Assembly: GCA_964462945.1 (NCBI GenBank)
Contig: CAYWZW010000041.1
Span: forward strand, 1 to 46,334
DNA: 46,334 bases
Direction of reading: 5' to 3'
Source of the DNA: GCA-020343675 sp964462945
GTDB lineage: Bacteria; Planctomycetota; Phycisphaerae; Sedimentisphaerales; Anaerobacaceae
The notes beneath the pieces were generated by a model, which saw only the letters and a list, made by a program, of their open reading frames with translations, did no database searches and had not been told where the DNA came from. Shown piece after piece: positions 10,301-17,278 of this stretch. Both the position numbers and the translations under genes were made by a program. Every line of letters begins with the position of its first letter. The stretch's first letter is position 1.

Positions 10301-10848
10301 CCGCCTTCGACGACAGCGACGTCGAGTACTACTTCGAGAACACCGAGGGCAACGGGCACGATAGCGGCTGGCAGACTGATCCGAATTATACGGACGTCGG
10401 ACTCGATCCCAACACGGAATACAGTTATAGAGTCAGAGCCAGAGACAGATCGTCTAATCGTAATACAACAGCCTGGTCGGGTACGGTCACGATTAGGACG
10501 CTTGTGGCTCCGGACCTGGTTCCTCCGACTCCGAATCCGATGCAATGGGACCCGACCACGGATCCGAACGGCTTCGATGGGACGCCTCGGGAGATTTGGG
10601 TCGGTCCCAGCCAAGTCTGGGATTATGCGGCCACAATGACGGCAGTCGTAGCCGTAGATGCCGGCGGCGGACCGGTGCAGTATTTCTTCGAATGCACGAC
10701 CGATCACGGCTTCAACAGCGGCTGGATCGCTGCACCGACATATAGAGTCACAGTAGGCCGCAGCGGACAAGGCCTCCGCTTCCGTGTCAAGGCACGCGAT
10801 CAGTTCGGCAACGAAACCGCCTGGGCACCTGAGGACGTGGCCGACTGA
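1384..10848 (+). CDS. Giant exported subtilase with beta-helix, collagen-like, dockerin-like and Fn3-like modules
   Basis: A 3154-residue protein if started at ATG 1384, which begins a clean signal peptide (MKRTILLGILVLLAVSGFAG); the ORF opens upstream at 1303 but those 27 residues do not look like a secretion signal. Order of modules: propeptide-like segment (about 42-135), S8 subtilase domain (about 140-480) with Asp183 (DTGID), His247 (HGTH), Asn343 (AAGND) and Ser423 (GTSASAP), so the triad is intact; a first parallel beta-helix (about 500-835); two Bacterial-repeat/InlB-type modules (845-1000); a long second beta-helix (1004-2000) with glycine-rich collagen-like insertions; a third repeat module (2015-2085); a third beta-helix (2090-2780); a dockerin-like pair of Ca-binding loops (2785-2850); and three Fn3-like repeats to the end. 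It probably acts at the cell surface or outside as a protease joined to a polysaccharide-binding or adhesive stalk. Substrate unknown. Confidence 0.85.
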   Translation: MKRTILLGILVLLAVSGFAGAAELPWSTLQDLPQDGSAAYRPNELIVRFADPAPGEQLQDGPVIAGPWARRTIRSMISDSIVAGAAVEKEYDDVAPGLAAVGLPEGTNVLDAFIQFNLSGNVLYAEPNYRYKLLRVPNDPNFPQLWGLDNTGQTGGTPDADVNAPEAWDVHTGNPNLIVAVTDTGIDYTHPDLAANMWVNTREKNGKPGLDDDGNGYVDDIYGYDFAGARANVPGDADSDPCDTFFHGTHAAGVIGAVGNNSVGVTGVVWRVKLMALKIFADDFRTEPAVFVSDAAEAIGYAVKNGAKIINASWGGNYFSQSLYDAIKDAGDAGLLFVAAAGNDGKDNEAFPVYPASFDLDSIITVMSTDHDDKRSVFSNYGAGSVDVAAPGTDILSTTPVKQLFPMIVFNVSTSYATLSGTSASAPYCAGACALLWSQYPTLPNRLVKGLLLKTVDPTLSSPRVCLSGGRINLHRALTLIPSGRAGRVRNAKDDPSDPSNLYPTIQQAIDAASDGDTLVAEAGTLFLEAIDFKGKTITLRSGNIDQPSDPNISPEDTHLLGLLAEGPVVTFANAEGPATTLKGFTISWGNADFGGGIRCDGASPTITDCIITNNFAKYYGAGIDCYDASPTIRNCTITDNRTSGSSGIGGGANFELSAAVLANCVISNNFADNVGGAIACYNANPAIFNCVMANNSAIYQGGGIHLEQSAPAITNCTIVVDDPNASKDGGIFAHNDSFPLITNCILWGNGDDLFNCSATYSNIEDNDKGVGNIHVAPTFVTGPLGNYYLSQIAAGQLTDSAGVDLGNPATDPALAINTYTTRTDGVADAGPIDIGAHYPALPAILVRLNITVVEAGVPARPDLAHGRVEPPSGDYRQFEVVRLKAYPNEGYRVKAWTGTDDDSLKGPDNIITLAADANVTVEFEQVPLYQLRTEVVGGGGTIAPYHRRGQQYPDGTVVTLVAAPDQTYIVDRWSGTDDDTSWSGTNTVTMNSDKEVTVVFRRPKNLHVPGQYRSIQEAVQAAYPHGDKIIVSAGTYFGGIDFQGKAVTIASERPDDPCSVAATIIQIAGSPAFIFQSGEGHDSVVDGFTITGAGDTGPLGPPDTGGTGATGLNALGGAISCLNASSPTLAHLVIRDVVARGQNGENATFVFTAPAPPPDPLDPLDPNAPLPDPPVPDPNDPNHWSPADPNRPPQPDPNDPNAAANASADGFNGQNGADGLPGDPGANGADGAAGFPGGNGGAAYGGAMYFAADSNPIILNSTIINCQAIGGNAGFGGTGQDGQDGQAGQPGQDGQDGQNGGEPLGGGAQGAAGNGGAGGDGGPGGNGGAGGAGGKGGEGGEALGGAIYFGPNCRPTIRFCTILNSSTLQGLGNAGGAAGNGGNAGSGAAPGGGAGGGDGEPDGADGADGGEGPGGNGGNGGTGGSMGINGTRSWAGAIFFGEGCQVDMADTAISYNATKTIVPTYTYSGGDGGAGGTGGDGEGAAPGGTGGTGGDGGAGGPPLAPGADVNDPNISRPGIGGIGGPGGAGGDPGADGADGAVMTSYTTGYGGADFYDVNSYAALRGCTISYNASRQYDGSGVDGGGEYYHNECTAVLNRCEIVGNLAGINGRGGGQYFNWSCSAEIRDCNYVDNSSGSDGGGLFCLSDSSFNIAGSSFIGNSTVGFYGSGGAVYGGGVWDWNTAKWHNGNTITIDNSYFGSNGAAFGGGLYWHGEDADVSIAGSVISGNTAEHGGGLYWSSGAVQITDCSIIGNKARTRYFMPNSIAYQQYYSYLSPTNPNGGGGGMFCWSSDAQIENCLITSNLSAGSGGGVYFGGSPSLPNLRNCAVKGNSAVLDGGGIVSYWDTAPTISNCTIVDNRATDPESAKHGKGGGLASSYGSHATLIDSILWNNTATNGKQLSIGSENKPIFIDRPATLTVSYCDVQGGRSRQAIHIEPGRTLNWLGGNINADPLFVGSNLTLSQKAAGQTVDSPCVDAGSTSSAALGLDQLSTRSDSAGDAGTVDLGFHYSVIQGKYRLTVRVIGGEHGTVEPLGGAFDRFTVVRLRATVDPGYQVRWTGTDDDSSHALTNTVTMDSSKTVTVEFAKHVGQTVTVPGNFPTIQEAVNNAKDGDTIVVDPGTYFGGYSGYALIVDKAVTIQSRNPDDPCSVAATIIDGYLGTYTYQHIGVAFTSTTDARTVLNGFTIQNCGGNFANGDDGDRDAGHPNGFDGSPGQGAAILIDKGAGPIIKNCILRNNLVRGGDGGDAEDADDTANAGRGGWAGWAHGGAIYCGPNSTPKFTNCVIENNVARGGDAGNGGNDADPGGEANYGGNYSRSQAIDYDPDSLNAALVPGNLWEVWDWDFASVFGPVFDEPNLTSYFRDYPYYSALGGGAFCDIRSNVAFVNCEIRGNRTYGGLSGVGGVLPSGRNLEPLVAFEMPTFGAGVYCAAESTVSFTGCTFEDNVTSEVLAGVDPNHRLDPYIGYGGGVCAQKSAAVVFVDCNFADNEADSGGGIYIDATNVTVVDCNIATNRALRGGGFLGVNSLTNIARTRIANNRAAPDVNDPNDQSVLADGAGLYCWLGGLNVRDCNVTGNRADYSGGGAYLRDVNSASFTNSLIINNGAARDGGGISANWFTASVITNCTFAGNATSGSPGEPNNIGFGGGLFCSYESDCVVTDSIFWNNSALQGNAMAVGSDFKFDTRPSRLAVSFSTVKDGQAGIWVSRGSTLLWGDGNLTEDPLFVAGPLGDYYLSQRDAGQARTSPAVDAGSDFTSRLGLADYTTRTDEAADLGRIDMGYHHPIRQPCRLGDLALDGIINFRDFAKLAEAWLETGCSKQDSWCQGADLTSDTRVDFSDVLFLAGCWLVQDTDAPIPNPSRWETEPYLSSGSSISMTAEMAIDAWGWAVEYFFDCIDGGGCDDSGWQTSPTYTDGGLTPGVQYGYRVRARDGVGNETEWSEPRYAGIDSTPPAPAPRIESIVAASPTSIAMIATTAFDDSDVEYYFENTEGNGHDSGWQTDPNYTDVGLDPNTEYSYRVRARDRSSNRNTTAWSGTVTIRTLVAPDLVPPTPNPMQWDPTTDPNGFDGTPREIWVGPSQVWDYAATMTAVVAVDAGGGPVQYFFECTTDHGFNSGWIAAPTYRVTVGRSGQGLRFRVKARDQFGNETAWAPEDVAD
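5008..6009 (+). repeat. Glycine-rich collagen-like insertions inside the second beta-helix
   Basis: Three low-complexity blocks (about 5008-5410, 5500-5670 and 5785-6009) encode Gly-Gly-X and Gly-X-X strings rich in Asn, Asp and Ala, with units such as GGNGGNGGTGG. Each is separated by a short beta-helix coil containing a GGAIYFG- or GAIFFG-like strand. The blocks stay in frame and look like surface loops expanded from the helix rather than separate domains. The opposite strand gives long proline/arginine-rich open frames here that are artefacts of the GGC/GCC repeats. Confidence 0.8.
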
Positions 10849-10854
10849 CGACGG

Positions 10855-10931
10855 AAAGATACAACTCAAGAAACAGAATACAGAACACAGAATACAGGAG
10901 ACAGAATTGACAAAACTGCCTCCTGTGTATT
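10855..10931. repeat. Dispersed CAGAATACAG-type repeat between convergent genes
   Basis: The gap between the giant gene and the convergent aroC holds several degenerate copies of ACAGAATACAG followed by a partly complementary CTCCTGTGTATTTTATTCTG. The two halves can pair as an imperfect hairpin. Copies of the same theme (CCTGTATTCTG) occur at 21690-21805. It may serve as a shared 3' end, but there is no clear T-tract. Confidence 0.55.
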
Positions 10932-12266
10932 TTATTCTGCTTCCTCTTTGGTCCTCAGGGCCTGGTAGCCGTAGTGTGCGATCAGGTGATCGAGTATGAC
11001 CATCGCCGTGTAGTTCTCGGCAACCGGCCATATCCGCGCGACAATCGTCGGGTCACGCCGGGTGATGGCCGCCAAGTCTCTGTTCTCCATCGTGTACTTG
11101 TCGATGGTTTTCTGGGGTTTGTCAATCGTCGACGTAGGTTTGACGGTCAGCCTGACGATGATGGGTTGGCCGGTCGAGAGACCCCCTGTTATCCCGCCGG
11201 CATTGTTCGACTGAAAAACGACTTTGCCGCCTTCGGCTCGCATTTGGTCGTTGTCCTGGTAGCCCGTCATGTCCCTTACGGCAAAGCCGGCGCCGATCTC
11301 GACCCCTTTGACGGCGCCGATGCCGAGCATCCTGCCCAACTCACCATCGAGCTTATAGAAGACAGGTTCGCCAAGACCTACCGGCACCCCGGTCACGACC
11401 ACCTCAACGACGCCGCCCGCCGAATCACCCGTGGCGGCGATGCGATTACACGCATCAACCATGCTCTGGGCCGCACGGATATCAGGGCAGTTTACGACGG
11501 GATGCACGCCGTATTTGTCCTGAATCGCAGCGCCGGTGAGCTTGGGAGCCTTGGCCCGGATCGCGTCGATCTGCTGCTCGATCTCGGCCAGGATTCGCAT
11601 CTTTTCCAGGAATCTCATCTCCATGGTGATACGGCCTTTGACGTAAACCTCCTGGTGAAACGGGTCCAGCTCCCGCCGCATCGTTTTGTAATCATCGGTG
11701 TATTTCAATGCCTTCTCGGCAGTGACGTCGGGGCACCGGACGCCGGCAATCTCTTTCACGTAGGAAAAGACGCGGATGCCGCACTTCTTCAGCACCTTTT
11801 TGGCGACACAGCCGGCTGCAACGATGGTCGAGGTGTAGCGCCCGCTGAAGAATCCGGCGCCGATCGCATCGTCGTCGGGGCCGTACTTCACAAACGAAGC
11901 ATACGAAGCATGACCGGGGCGCGGCGTGCGATTTGTGTCCTGATACTGCTTGATATGGATGAAATGACGGTCCAGGTTGGGAATCAAGATTGTCAGCGGT
12001 GTGCCGTTCGTGTGGTTCCTGTTCCCGGCGTTTTCGATGGTATCGGCTGCGTTCAGGCCGGAATAGATGATCGGCAGGTCCGGCTCTTTCCGCGGGCTGC
12101 TCAGCTCATCGGCGCCCGGCTTTCGCAGAAGCAGGTCGCCGTAGATCTCCTGCTCAGTCAGCAGCAGGCCCGGCGGGACACCCTGAACAACCGAAGTGAG
12201 GCCCTCCTGATACGAGCCGCCGGCAACCGTTACCTGAAAACAGCGTCCAATATGACATCCGATCAT
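10932..12266 (-). CDS. aroC: Chorismate synthase family protein, divergent active site
   Basis: 444 residues from ATG 12266 (MIGCHIGRCFQVTVAG), chosen because it matches the family N-terminus; a start six codons upstream is also open. Chorismate synthase makes chorismate from EPSP using reduced FMN. Family features seen: GVPPGLLLTE, RPGHASY (one catalytic His kept), GVPVGLGEPVFYKLD, NAVKGVEIG-like AVKGVEIGAGF, FQSNNAGGITGG and VKPTSTI. Oddities: the N-terminal GESHG motif is GGSYQEG, so its conserved His is missing; the FMN-site motif GGRSSARETA of E. coli AroC aligns with GAGFFSGRYTST; and the protein is longer than the E. coli enzyme (about 360). It sits downstream of aroA on the same strand, which supports a role in the shikimate pathway. 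The family is certain; canonical activity is not. Confidence 0.8.
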   Translation of the reverse strand: MIGCHIGRCFQVTVAGGSYQEGLTSVVQGVPPGLLLTEQEIYGDLLLRKPGADELSSPRKEPDLPIIYSGLNAADTIENAGNRNHTNGTPLTILIPNLDRHFIHIKQYQDTNRTPRPGHASYASFVKYGPDDDAIGAGFFSGRYTSTIVAAGCVAKKVLKKCGIRVFSYVKEIAGVRCPDVTAEKALKYTDDYKTMRRELDPFHQEVYVKGRITMEMRFLEKMRILAEIEQQIDAIRAKAPKLTGAAIQDKYGVHPVVNCPDIRAAQSMVDACNRIAATGDSAGGVVEVVVTGVPVGLGEPVFYKLDGELGRMLGIGAVKGVEIGAGFAVRDMTGYQDNDQMRAEGGKVVFQSNNAGGITGGLSTGQPIIVRLTVKPTSTIDKPQKTIDKYTMENRDLAAITRRDPTIVARIWPVAENYTAMVILDHLIAHYGYQALRTKEEAE

Positions 12267-12310
12267 TCTTTGCCACCCTTTCAAAAAGCATGAATTAACA
12301 GATGTTTATG

Positions 12311-12389
12311 TGTCACGCTGAGCGAAGCGAAGCATCTGGGCAGCGAGCTGCCAGATGGAGCCAGATTCTTCGCTGCGCTCAGAATGACA
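12311..12389. repeat. Palindromic GAGCGAAGCGAAG repeat (REP-like)
   Basis: A 79-bp imperfect palindrome with outer arms TGTCACGCTGAGCGAAGCG and its near complement CGCTGCGCTCAGAATGACA. A longer relative lies at 26277-26390. It fills the gap between aroA and aroC and may form a strong RNA hairpin in their transcript. Confidence 0.8.
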
Positions 12390-12395
12390 ATGAAT

Positions 12396-13706
12396 CTAAT
12401 CTGCCAATTCCATCCGCGCCCCGATACCTCTCATCAGCTCAACATAGCTGGGAAACGTAACGCTGATGGCCTCGGCGGTATCGATGACACACTGGCCGTC
12501 CAGCATCAACCCGGCCAGTGAAAGAGCCATGACGATTCGATGGTCACCCCACCCATGCAGCTCAGCGGGCTTGGGCCTGCTGCCGCTTATGACCAGGCCG
12601 TCGGGCAGCTCTTCGACATCGACGCCCATTTTCGTCAACTCTTCGGCCATGCACTTGATTCGGTCGGTCTCTTTGGCTCGCGCCTGCGGGACGTTGAGCA
12701 GCTTGGTTGTCCCGGCGGCGAAGGCGCCGGTGACGGCCAGCGCAGGCAGTGCATCGGGAGTCTTGTTCATATCGAGCTCGGTTCCGTACAGCGGCGAGGC
12801 TTTGACCGTTACCGAATTCGCTTCAATACGGATATCGGCGCCCATCGCCCTGAGGTAATCGACCACGGCTTTGTCCGGCTGACTGTCGGCAAAATCCAGC
12901 CCGAGCAGGGTCACCCCCCCCCCGTTTCTGTCTTCGCCAGAAGACATGGGGGCGACCAGGGCCGCGGCACAGAGGAAAAACGTGGCACTGGAAAAATCGG
13001 CGGGAACCGGGGCTTCATAAGCCTTGTAGCTCTGATTGCCCTTGATCCGGAATTTCCGCATCCCGCGATTCTCGTATTTGATGTGCTGCTTGTCGAGCCA
13101 GTCGAGCGTCATCTGTGCGTAGCCGGGCTCATTGAGAAGGGTCACGTCTATCTCGGTATCCTTCGCCGCTAAAGGTGTGCACAAAAGCAGGCTGGACAAA
13201 TACTGACTCGTCGATGCGGCAATAGCGGTTCTTCCCCCCGTCAGTCTGCCCGTGACTTGAACGGGCGCCTTGCCGTTGTTCTTCAGGCTGACGCACTTTG
13301 CTCCCAGATCGTTGAGCGAGTCCATCAGCGGGCCGACGGGACGGGTCTGCGTTTGTGCGTCGCCGGTGAAGGTTATGGTTCGCCCGGGTCCGGCTAAAGC
13401 CGCCGAACCTATGGCGATATTCAGTGTTGTGCCGGAATTGCACACATCGACAGTCTCCTGGGGAACGGCAATCTTACCGCCCGTGCCGGTTATTCTCCAC
13501 AGATTAGGATCCGATGTGTCGATCGCCGCGCCCAAGGCCCGGTAACAGCCCACCGCAGCCAGCGTATCGCTTGAGTCCAAGGGATTGCGGACGAGGCTTT
13601 TCCCCGCTGCCAGAGAACCGATCGCGACCGCGCGAATCGTGTGCGACTTCGACGCCGGGATCGAAACTGTCCCCCTCAATCGAGATTTTTTCACAATTAG
13701 TCTCAT
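12396..13706 (-). CDS. aroA: 3-phosphoshikimate 1-carboxyvinyltransferase (EPSP synthase)
   Basis: 436 residues from ATG 13706, preceded by AGGAT; the ORF continues 45 codons upstream but that extension is not family-like. The enzyme joins shikimate-3-phosphate and PEP to EPSP in the cytoplasm. Recognised motifs in order: IPASKSHTIRA (PEP-site Lys and Arg), NSGTT, TRPVGPLMDSL, STSQYLSSLL, ADFSSATFFL, MNKTPDALPALA, RAKETDRI and GDHRIVMALSLAGL. The position equivalent to E. coli Lys411, just before the final TFP motif, appears to be Val; whether this matters is unknown. Next gene on the strand is aroC, so the last two steps of chorismate synthesis are co-directional, separated by a palindromic repeat. 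Confidence 0.93.
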   Translation of the reverse strand: MRLIVKKSRLRGTVSIPASKSHTIRAVAIGSLAAGKSLVRNPLDSSDTLAAVGCYRALGAAIDTSDPNLWRITGTGGKIAVPQETVDVCNSGTTLNIAIGSAALAGPGRTITFTGDAQTQTRPVGPLMDSLNDLGAKCVSLKNNGKAPVQVTGRLTGGRTAIAASTSQYLSSLLLCTPLAAKDTEIDVTLLNEPGYAQMTLDWLDKQHIKYENRGMRKFRIKGNQSYKAYEAPVPADFSSATFFLCAAALVAPMSSGEDRNGGGVTLLGLDFADSQPDKAVVDYLRAMGADIRIEANSVTVKASPLYGTELDMNKTPDALPALAVTGAFAAGTTKLLNVPQARAKETDRIKCMAEELTKMGVDVEELPDGLVISGSRPKPAELHGWGDHRIVMALSLAGLMLDGQCVIDTAEAISVTFPSYVELMRGIGARMELAD

Positions 13707-13827
13707 TATGATCCTGCATCTTACCACGTATGCCATTTTGGGTAGAGTATTTCTACCGGAAATGCCGAAAAATTGGAAGAAGATTTTCTTCCATACCTGC
13801 GGCTTGGTGCGATTGCGAATCGCGGCT

Positions 13828-16800
13828 TTAACCAGGTCCATCAGCCAACAGTGCTCTGGCCCACACGTGACTGACGTTTAGTTCGAGGGCCTTTTCAAAT
13901 TCGGCTTTGGCCATATCGGTCAATCCTTTGCCGCGATAGCCCAATCCAAGCGTGTAATGTGCAGAGGCCTGGCGAGCTTGGGCTGTCTGGCCCTCGCCGA
14001 ACTTGGCGAAGACATCTTCTGTGGCCTTTTCGGAGAGCCTCTGTTTGCCGGTCTCGATCAGATCGTCGAATATCCCGTCGGCTGCACTCTTCTGGCCGAG
14101 CTTGATGAGGGATAGTCCCTGGTAGTACCGGGCTTCCGGCCAGCCGCCCGCGCCCTTCTGATCGGCAGCTTTTTTGTAGGACTCCTTGGCCTTCCCGGCG
14201 TCGCCGAGCGCCTCATAGGCTGTGCCGATGTAGTAGGCCACCTGGGTAGCCCGGCTGTCATTTTTCGGTCTGCCCACAGACAGGTTCTCGGGATATTCCG
14301 AGGCCGCTTGGAAATCCGCCACGGCCTCGTTCAATTTGCCGTTCTTGAGGTAATGCGAGCCTCTGAGCAAATAGCCATCCACATAGACATCATGGATCTC
14401 GCCGCCCCCCTCCCGGACATGGAATTGATTATTTGCCAGAAAATCCAGCGCCTTGTCGTATCGTCCCACCAAAACCAGGACCGTAATCTCACGCAGGAAG
14501 CTATCGTTCCGTTGGACCACGGTTTCGTGGTTGTTCTCAAGCAGCGCAAGGCGTCTTTCGAGTGAAACGTTGCCGGCTTCATAAAGGCTGTCCAGCTCGA
14601 CGTAAAGCCGGGGGTCTTTGCCGTTGCAGGCCACGGCCTTTTCGTAGCTGGCGACCGCTTTTGGAATATCCTTTTCGCTGCGATAATAGGCCCAGCCAAG
14701 ATTGCGGTGCACAGTGGCAAAGGAATCGTCTGTCTGCCGGGATTTCTCCCAAAGCTTCACCGCCTGTTCCGGCTGAAGATCGTAAAGAAGGTTGCCCAGA
14801 TAATAGTACGCACGGGCGTCGGACGGATTGTGCCTGATGGCGGCGTTCAGGACCTCGATGGATTCGGCGCGGAACGGGAAACAGTACTCAGCCGGCATTT
14901 GAGCCGCCGAAGCGAAATACTTTGAAGCCTTAGCAACGTCGCCCTTCTGCCCGCAAGAATAGCCGAGATAATAATGCACCATAGGATAAGTGCCGGCGAA
15001 ATCCGTCTTGCTCTCCACGGGACGCAAGAGGACTTCAACCGCCTCATCCCACAAGCCGCAGTTGCCGTAGTCAGCCGCCAGCTCAAGATAAGACTCGACT
15101 TGTCCCCTCATCTTCAGCTCCAAATCAGCCAGGACCTGCTTGGCGCCGCCCTTCGAGCCTGAAGCGACGTGAGCGAGGTACAGCTCATTTCTCGCCAGGA
15201 AATCGAGCGGATCGACGGCGATGACATCCGAGGCGATTTGTTTCGCCTGGTCCGTCTTGCCAAGTTTTCGCAGAACGACGGCCTTTACGTTCAGGGCCTT
15301 GGTATTCAGCGCGTTCGTGGACAAAGACTGGCCGATCTGCTCCAGCGCCGAAGCAAAATCCCTTTTTCGGCAGGAAAGTTCCGCCAATTGATAATAGGCC
15401 ACCGAGTGAAAAGCGTAATCCCAGGTGGCTCTGTAGAAAGCATCGTAGGCTTCGTCGAATCGGCCCTGGGCCTTTAGCGCAAGGCCGAGATGGTAGTACG
15501 CTTCGGTGTTTCCCGGTCTGGTGTATTCGGCGGAAACTCTCTCGATAGCTTTCCTTAGCTTCTGCTCGGCCTGCTTGAACATGGCGCGCTTGATGTAATT
15601 GACGCCCACTATGGTATTTGTGCGAGAGTCACCGGGATCCCTTTTCAACGCTTCCTCGTAGTAGGCGCAAGGGTCCACACGCGGGTTGTGAATTTGTTCG
15701 ACGCGCAGCCCTGTGAAGTAAAGCTCCTCGACGCTTGCGATGTCCCCGGGGGCAGGCGGAGCTTTCACGACATCCGGCAGTTTGGGATCATACTCTCTCT
15801 CAACCGGCTGGTAGGAAACCAAAGTCTCACTCGAAGACGAGATCAAAGACGCCTTCAAATCGGTCTGTTTCGTGCCGGAAGGGACGGCCACCTCCTGCGT
15901 GAAGGGCCTGTTGGGTCCGATGTCAATCGTCCGCTCCAAAACCGATTTCTCGCCGGCCTTGAGAAGCACTTTGGCGTTTGAATATTGTGACGTGGCGCAG
16001 AAGCCGAGTTTCGCCGCGCCGTTCGCGTTAAGCTCCAGATTGACCGCCGCGTTCAGGTTTGCATTCTTGAATCCGCCGATATCGCGAACCGGATACCAGT
16101 ATTGCTTGAATGTCTTTACCTCGTATGGTTTGATCCAGCTATAGTCCGGCTGGTTGTCGGAAAAGGCCCCTACCATCAGCTCGGCATACGGGCCGTCGGT
16201 ATCGGTCAGTATCTTGTCCCACATCCGGCCGCCCGGACCCGGGCTCCATTCCCACAGTTTCGCACCGCAGACAACGTGATGATTGCCGACGTGCACGACG
16301 CCGGCGTGTTTGCCATGGTCGTAGCCGCCGGAGAAATCTTCCTGCAGGTTCCAGGCAAAAAACGAGACAGGCGCGGGGTGGTTCTTCCACCAGCTCAGGT
16401 CCATGCCTTTGTAATCAACGCCGCGATACACTTCATCTGAAACGGGCCAGTGCGAGAAGTCATTCTTCGAGTGGTACGTTGCGGCCCGGACGCTCGGCGG
16501 GAAAATCACCTGATAGTCATCGTTCGCATGGACGGCGACGTTCGCCCAGTACAGAATCGAATGTGGAACAGCGGTGCGGTTGAAAACCTTAACCGTCGCT
16601 TCAATGTATGATTTATCCGGATACAGGGTGACGCCGATGATCCATTTCATCCGATGGCGGCGCTCCGTCTCACCGAACCAGATCGTTTTGCTGCCGTCAG
16701 GATTTTCCGCCAACGTGTAGTCCACCGGCATAAACGTCGTGTTCCGGTGATGATGAAAGACGCACCATTCGATCCCGCCCGAAATCCAGGCGCCTAACAT

Positions 16801-17238
16801 TCCTATCAACGCGGGCTTGATGACGTGCTGATGGTAGAAGATCTCATAGCCGTTGGTCTTGTCCAGGGCGGAGAATAGCCGCCCGCCGATTTCAGGCAGA
16901 ATTGAAAGCCGTATGTAGTCGTTCTCCAGGTAAAGGGCCTTGTACGTCCGTTCCTCGCGGTTATCCGTCACTCTGTCCTGGAAAGGGTAAGGATAAATCC
17001 TTTTCTCGGCACCCTGATAAGACTCGTGCGTGTAGAACATCGGGTTGGAGTCCGGCGCTTCGAGCCTGTACGTCGGAAGGGTCACCGGCTCTTCCCACAC
17101 CCTCACCGAGCCTGCGGCCCGGATTTTCGAATTCTGGTTTTCGATTTTCGATTTTTGCGTCTGAGCTGCTGGACCAAGTGTGGTTATGATGCACGCAAAG
17201 ATTACTACTGCCGGGATGTATTTCCTGCACTTCATCAT
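13828..17238 (-). CDS. Exported DUF5107 domain protein with C-terminal TPR repeats
   Basis: 1136 residues. An N-terminal signal peptide (about 1-25) is followed by a short spacer encoded by an intergenic-type repeat, then a DUF5107 domain (about 45-480; NDYIRLSILPEIGGRLFSALDK is at its start, given here as NDYIRLSILPEIGG plus RLFSALDK) and about 15 tetratricopeptide units from 520 to the end, such as AYYYLGNLLYDLQPEQA. DUF5107 proteins have a mutarotase-like beta-sandwich fold and often accompany glycan-degrading genes; no reaction is assigned here. It is downstream of the SUMF1 protein with a 40-base gap, so the two are probably co-transcribed. The AAGGA ribosome-binding site lies inside the repeat at 17244-17274. 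Two adjacent ATG codons (17238, 17235) are possible starts. Confidence 0.85.
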   Translation of the reverse strand: MMKCRKYIPAVVIFACIITTLGPAAQTQKSKIENQNSKIRAAGSVRVWEEPVTLPTYRLEAPDSNPMFYTHESYQGAEKRIYPYPFQDRVTDNREERTYKALYLENDYIRLSILPEIGGRLFSALDKTNGYEIFYHQHVIKPALIGMLGAWISGGIEWCVFHHHRNTTFMPVDYTLAENPDGSKTIWFGETERRHRMKWIIGVTLYPDKSYIEATVKVFNRTAVPHSILYWANVAVHANDDYQVIFPPSVRAATYHSKNDFSHWPVSDEVYRGVDYKGMDLSWWKNHPAPVSFFAWNLQEDFSGGYDHGKHAGVVHVGNHHVVCGAKLWEWSPGPGGRMWDKILTDTDGPYAELMVGAFSDNQPDYSWIKPYEVKTFKQYWYPVRDIGGFKNANLNAAVNLELNANGAAKLGFCATSQYSNAKVLLKAGEKSVLERTIDIGPNRPFTQEVAVPSGTKQTDLKASLISSSSETLVSYQPVEREYDPKLPDVVKAPPAPGDIASVEELYFTGLRVEQIHNPRVDPCAYYEEALKRDPGDSRTNTIVGVNYIKRAMFKQAEQKLRKAIERVSAEYTRPGNTEAYYHLGLALKAQGRFDEAYDAFYRATWDYAFHSVAYYQLAELSCRKRDFASALEQIGQSLSTNALNTKALNVKAVVLRKLGKTDQAKQIASDVIAVDPLDFLARNELYLAHVASGSKGGAKQVLADLELKMRGQVESYLELAADYGNCGLWDEAVEVLLRPVESKTDFAGTYPMVHYYLGYSCGQKGDVAKASKYFASAAQMPAEYCFPFRAESIEVLNAAIRHNPSDARAYYYLGNLLYDLQPEQAVKLWEKSRQTDDSFATVHRNLGWAYYRSEKDIPKAVASYEKAVACNGKDPRLYVELDSLYEAGNVSLERRLALLENNHETVVQRNDSFLREITVLVLVGRYDKALDFLANNQFHVREGGGEIHDVYVDGYLLRGSHYLKNGKLNEAVADFQAASEYPENLSVGRPKNDSRATQVAYYIGTAYEALGDAGKAKESYKKAADQKGAGGWPEARYYQGLSLIKLGQKSAADGIFDDLIETGKQRLSEKATEDVFAKFGEGQTAQARQASAHYTLGLGYRGKGLTDMAKAEFEKALELNVSHVWARALLADGPG
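17122..17154 (-). repeat. Dispersed ATTTTCGATTTTCG repeat now inside a coding region
   Basis: On the plus strand this reads as TTTTCGA/GTTTTCGATTTTCG units like the intergenic copies at 26138-26195. In the DUF5107 gene it encodes residues 29-39 (KSKIENQNSKI) between the signal peptide and the folded domain. Confidence 0.7.
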
Positions 17239-17243
17239 TGGAC

Positions 17244-17274
17244 ATTCCTTATTCGCTATTCGATATTCAATTTG
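17244..17274. repeat. ATTCGATATTCAAT repeat between two genes
   Basis: The 40-base gap between the SUMF1 and DUF5107 genes is largely one copy of the ATTCC/ATTCGCTATTCGATATTCAA family. Other copies are at 21598-21640 and 38052-38094. On the minus strand it supplies the AAGGA ribosome-binding site of the DUF5107 gene. Confidence 0.75.
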
Positions 17275-17278
17275 GACT

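Noticed and set aside
10974..12293. 439-codon open frame on the plus strand opposite aroC
   Set aside because: It is the antisense shadow of a recognisable chorismate synthase and its translation has no family motif or ribosome-binding site.
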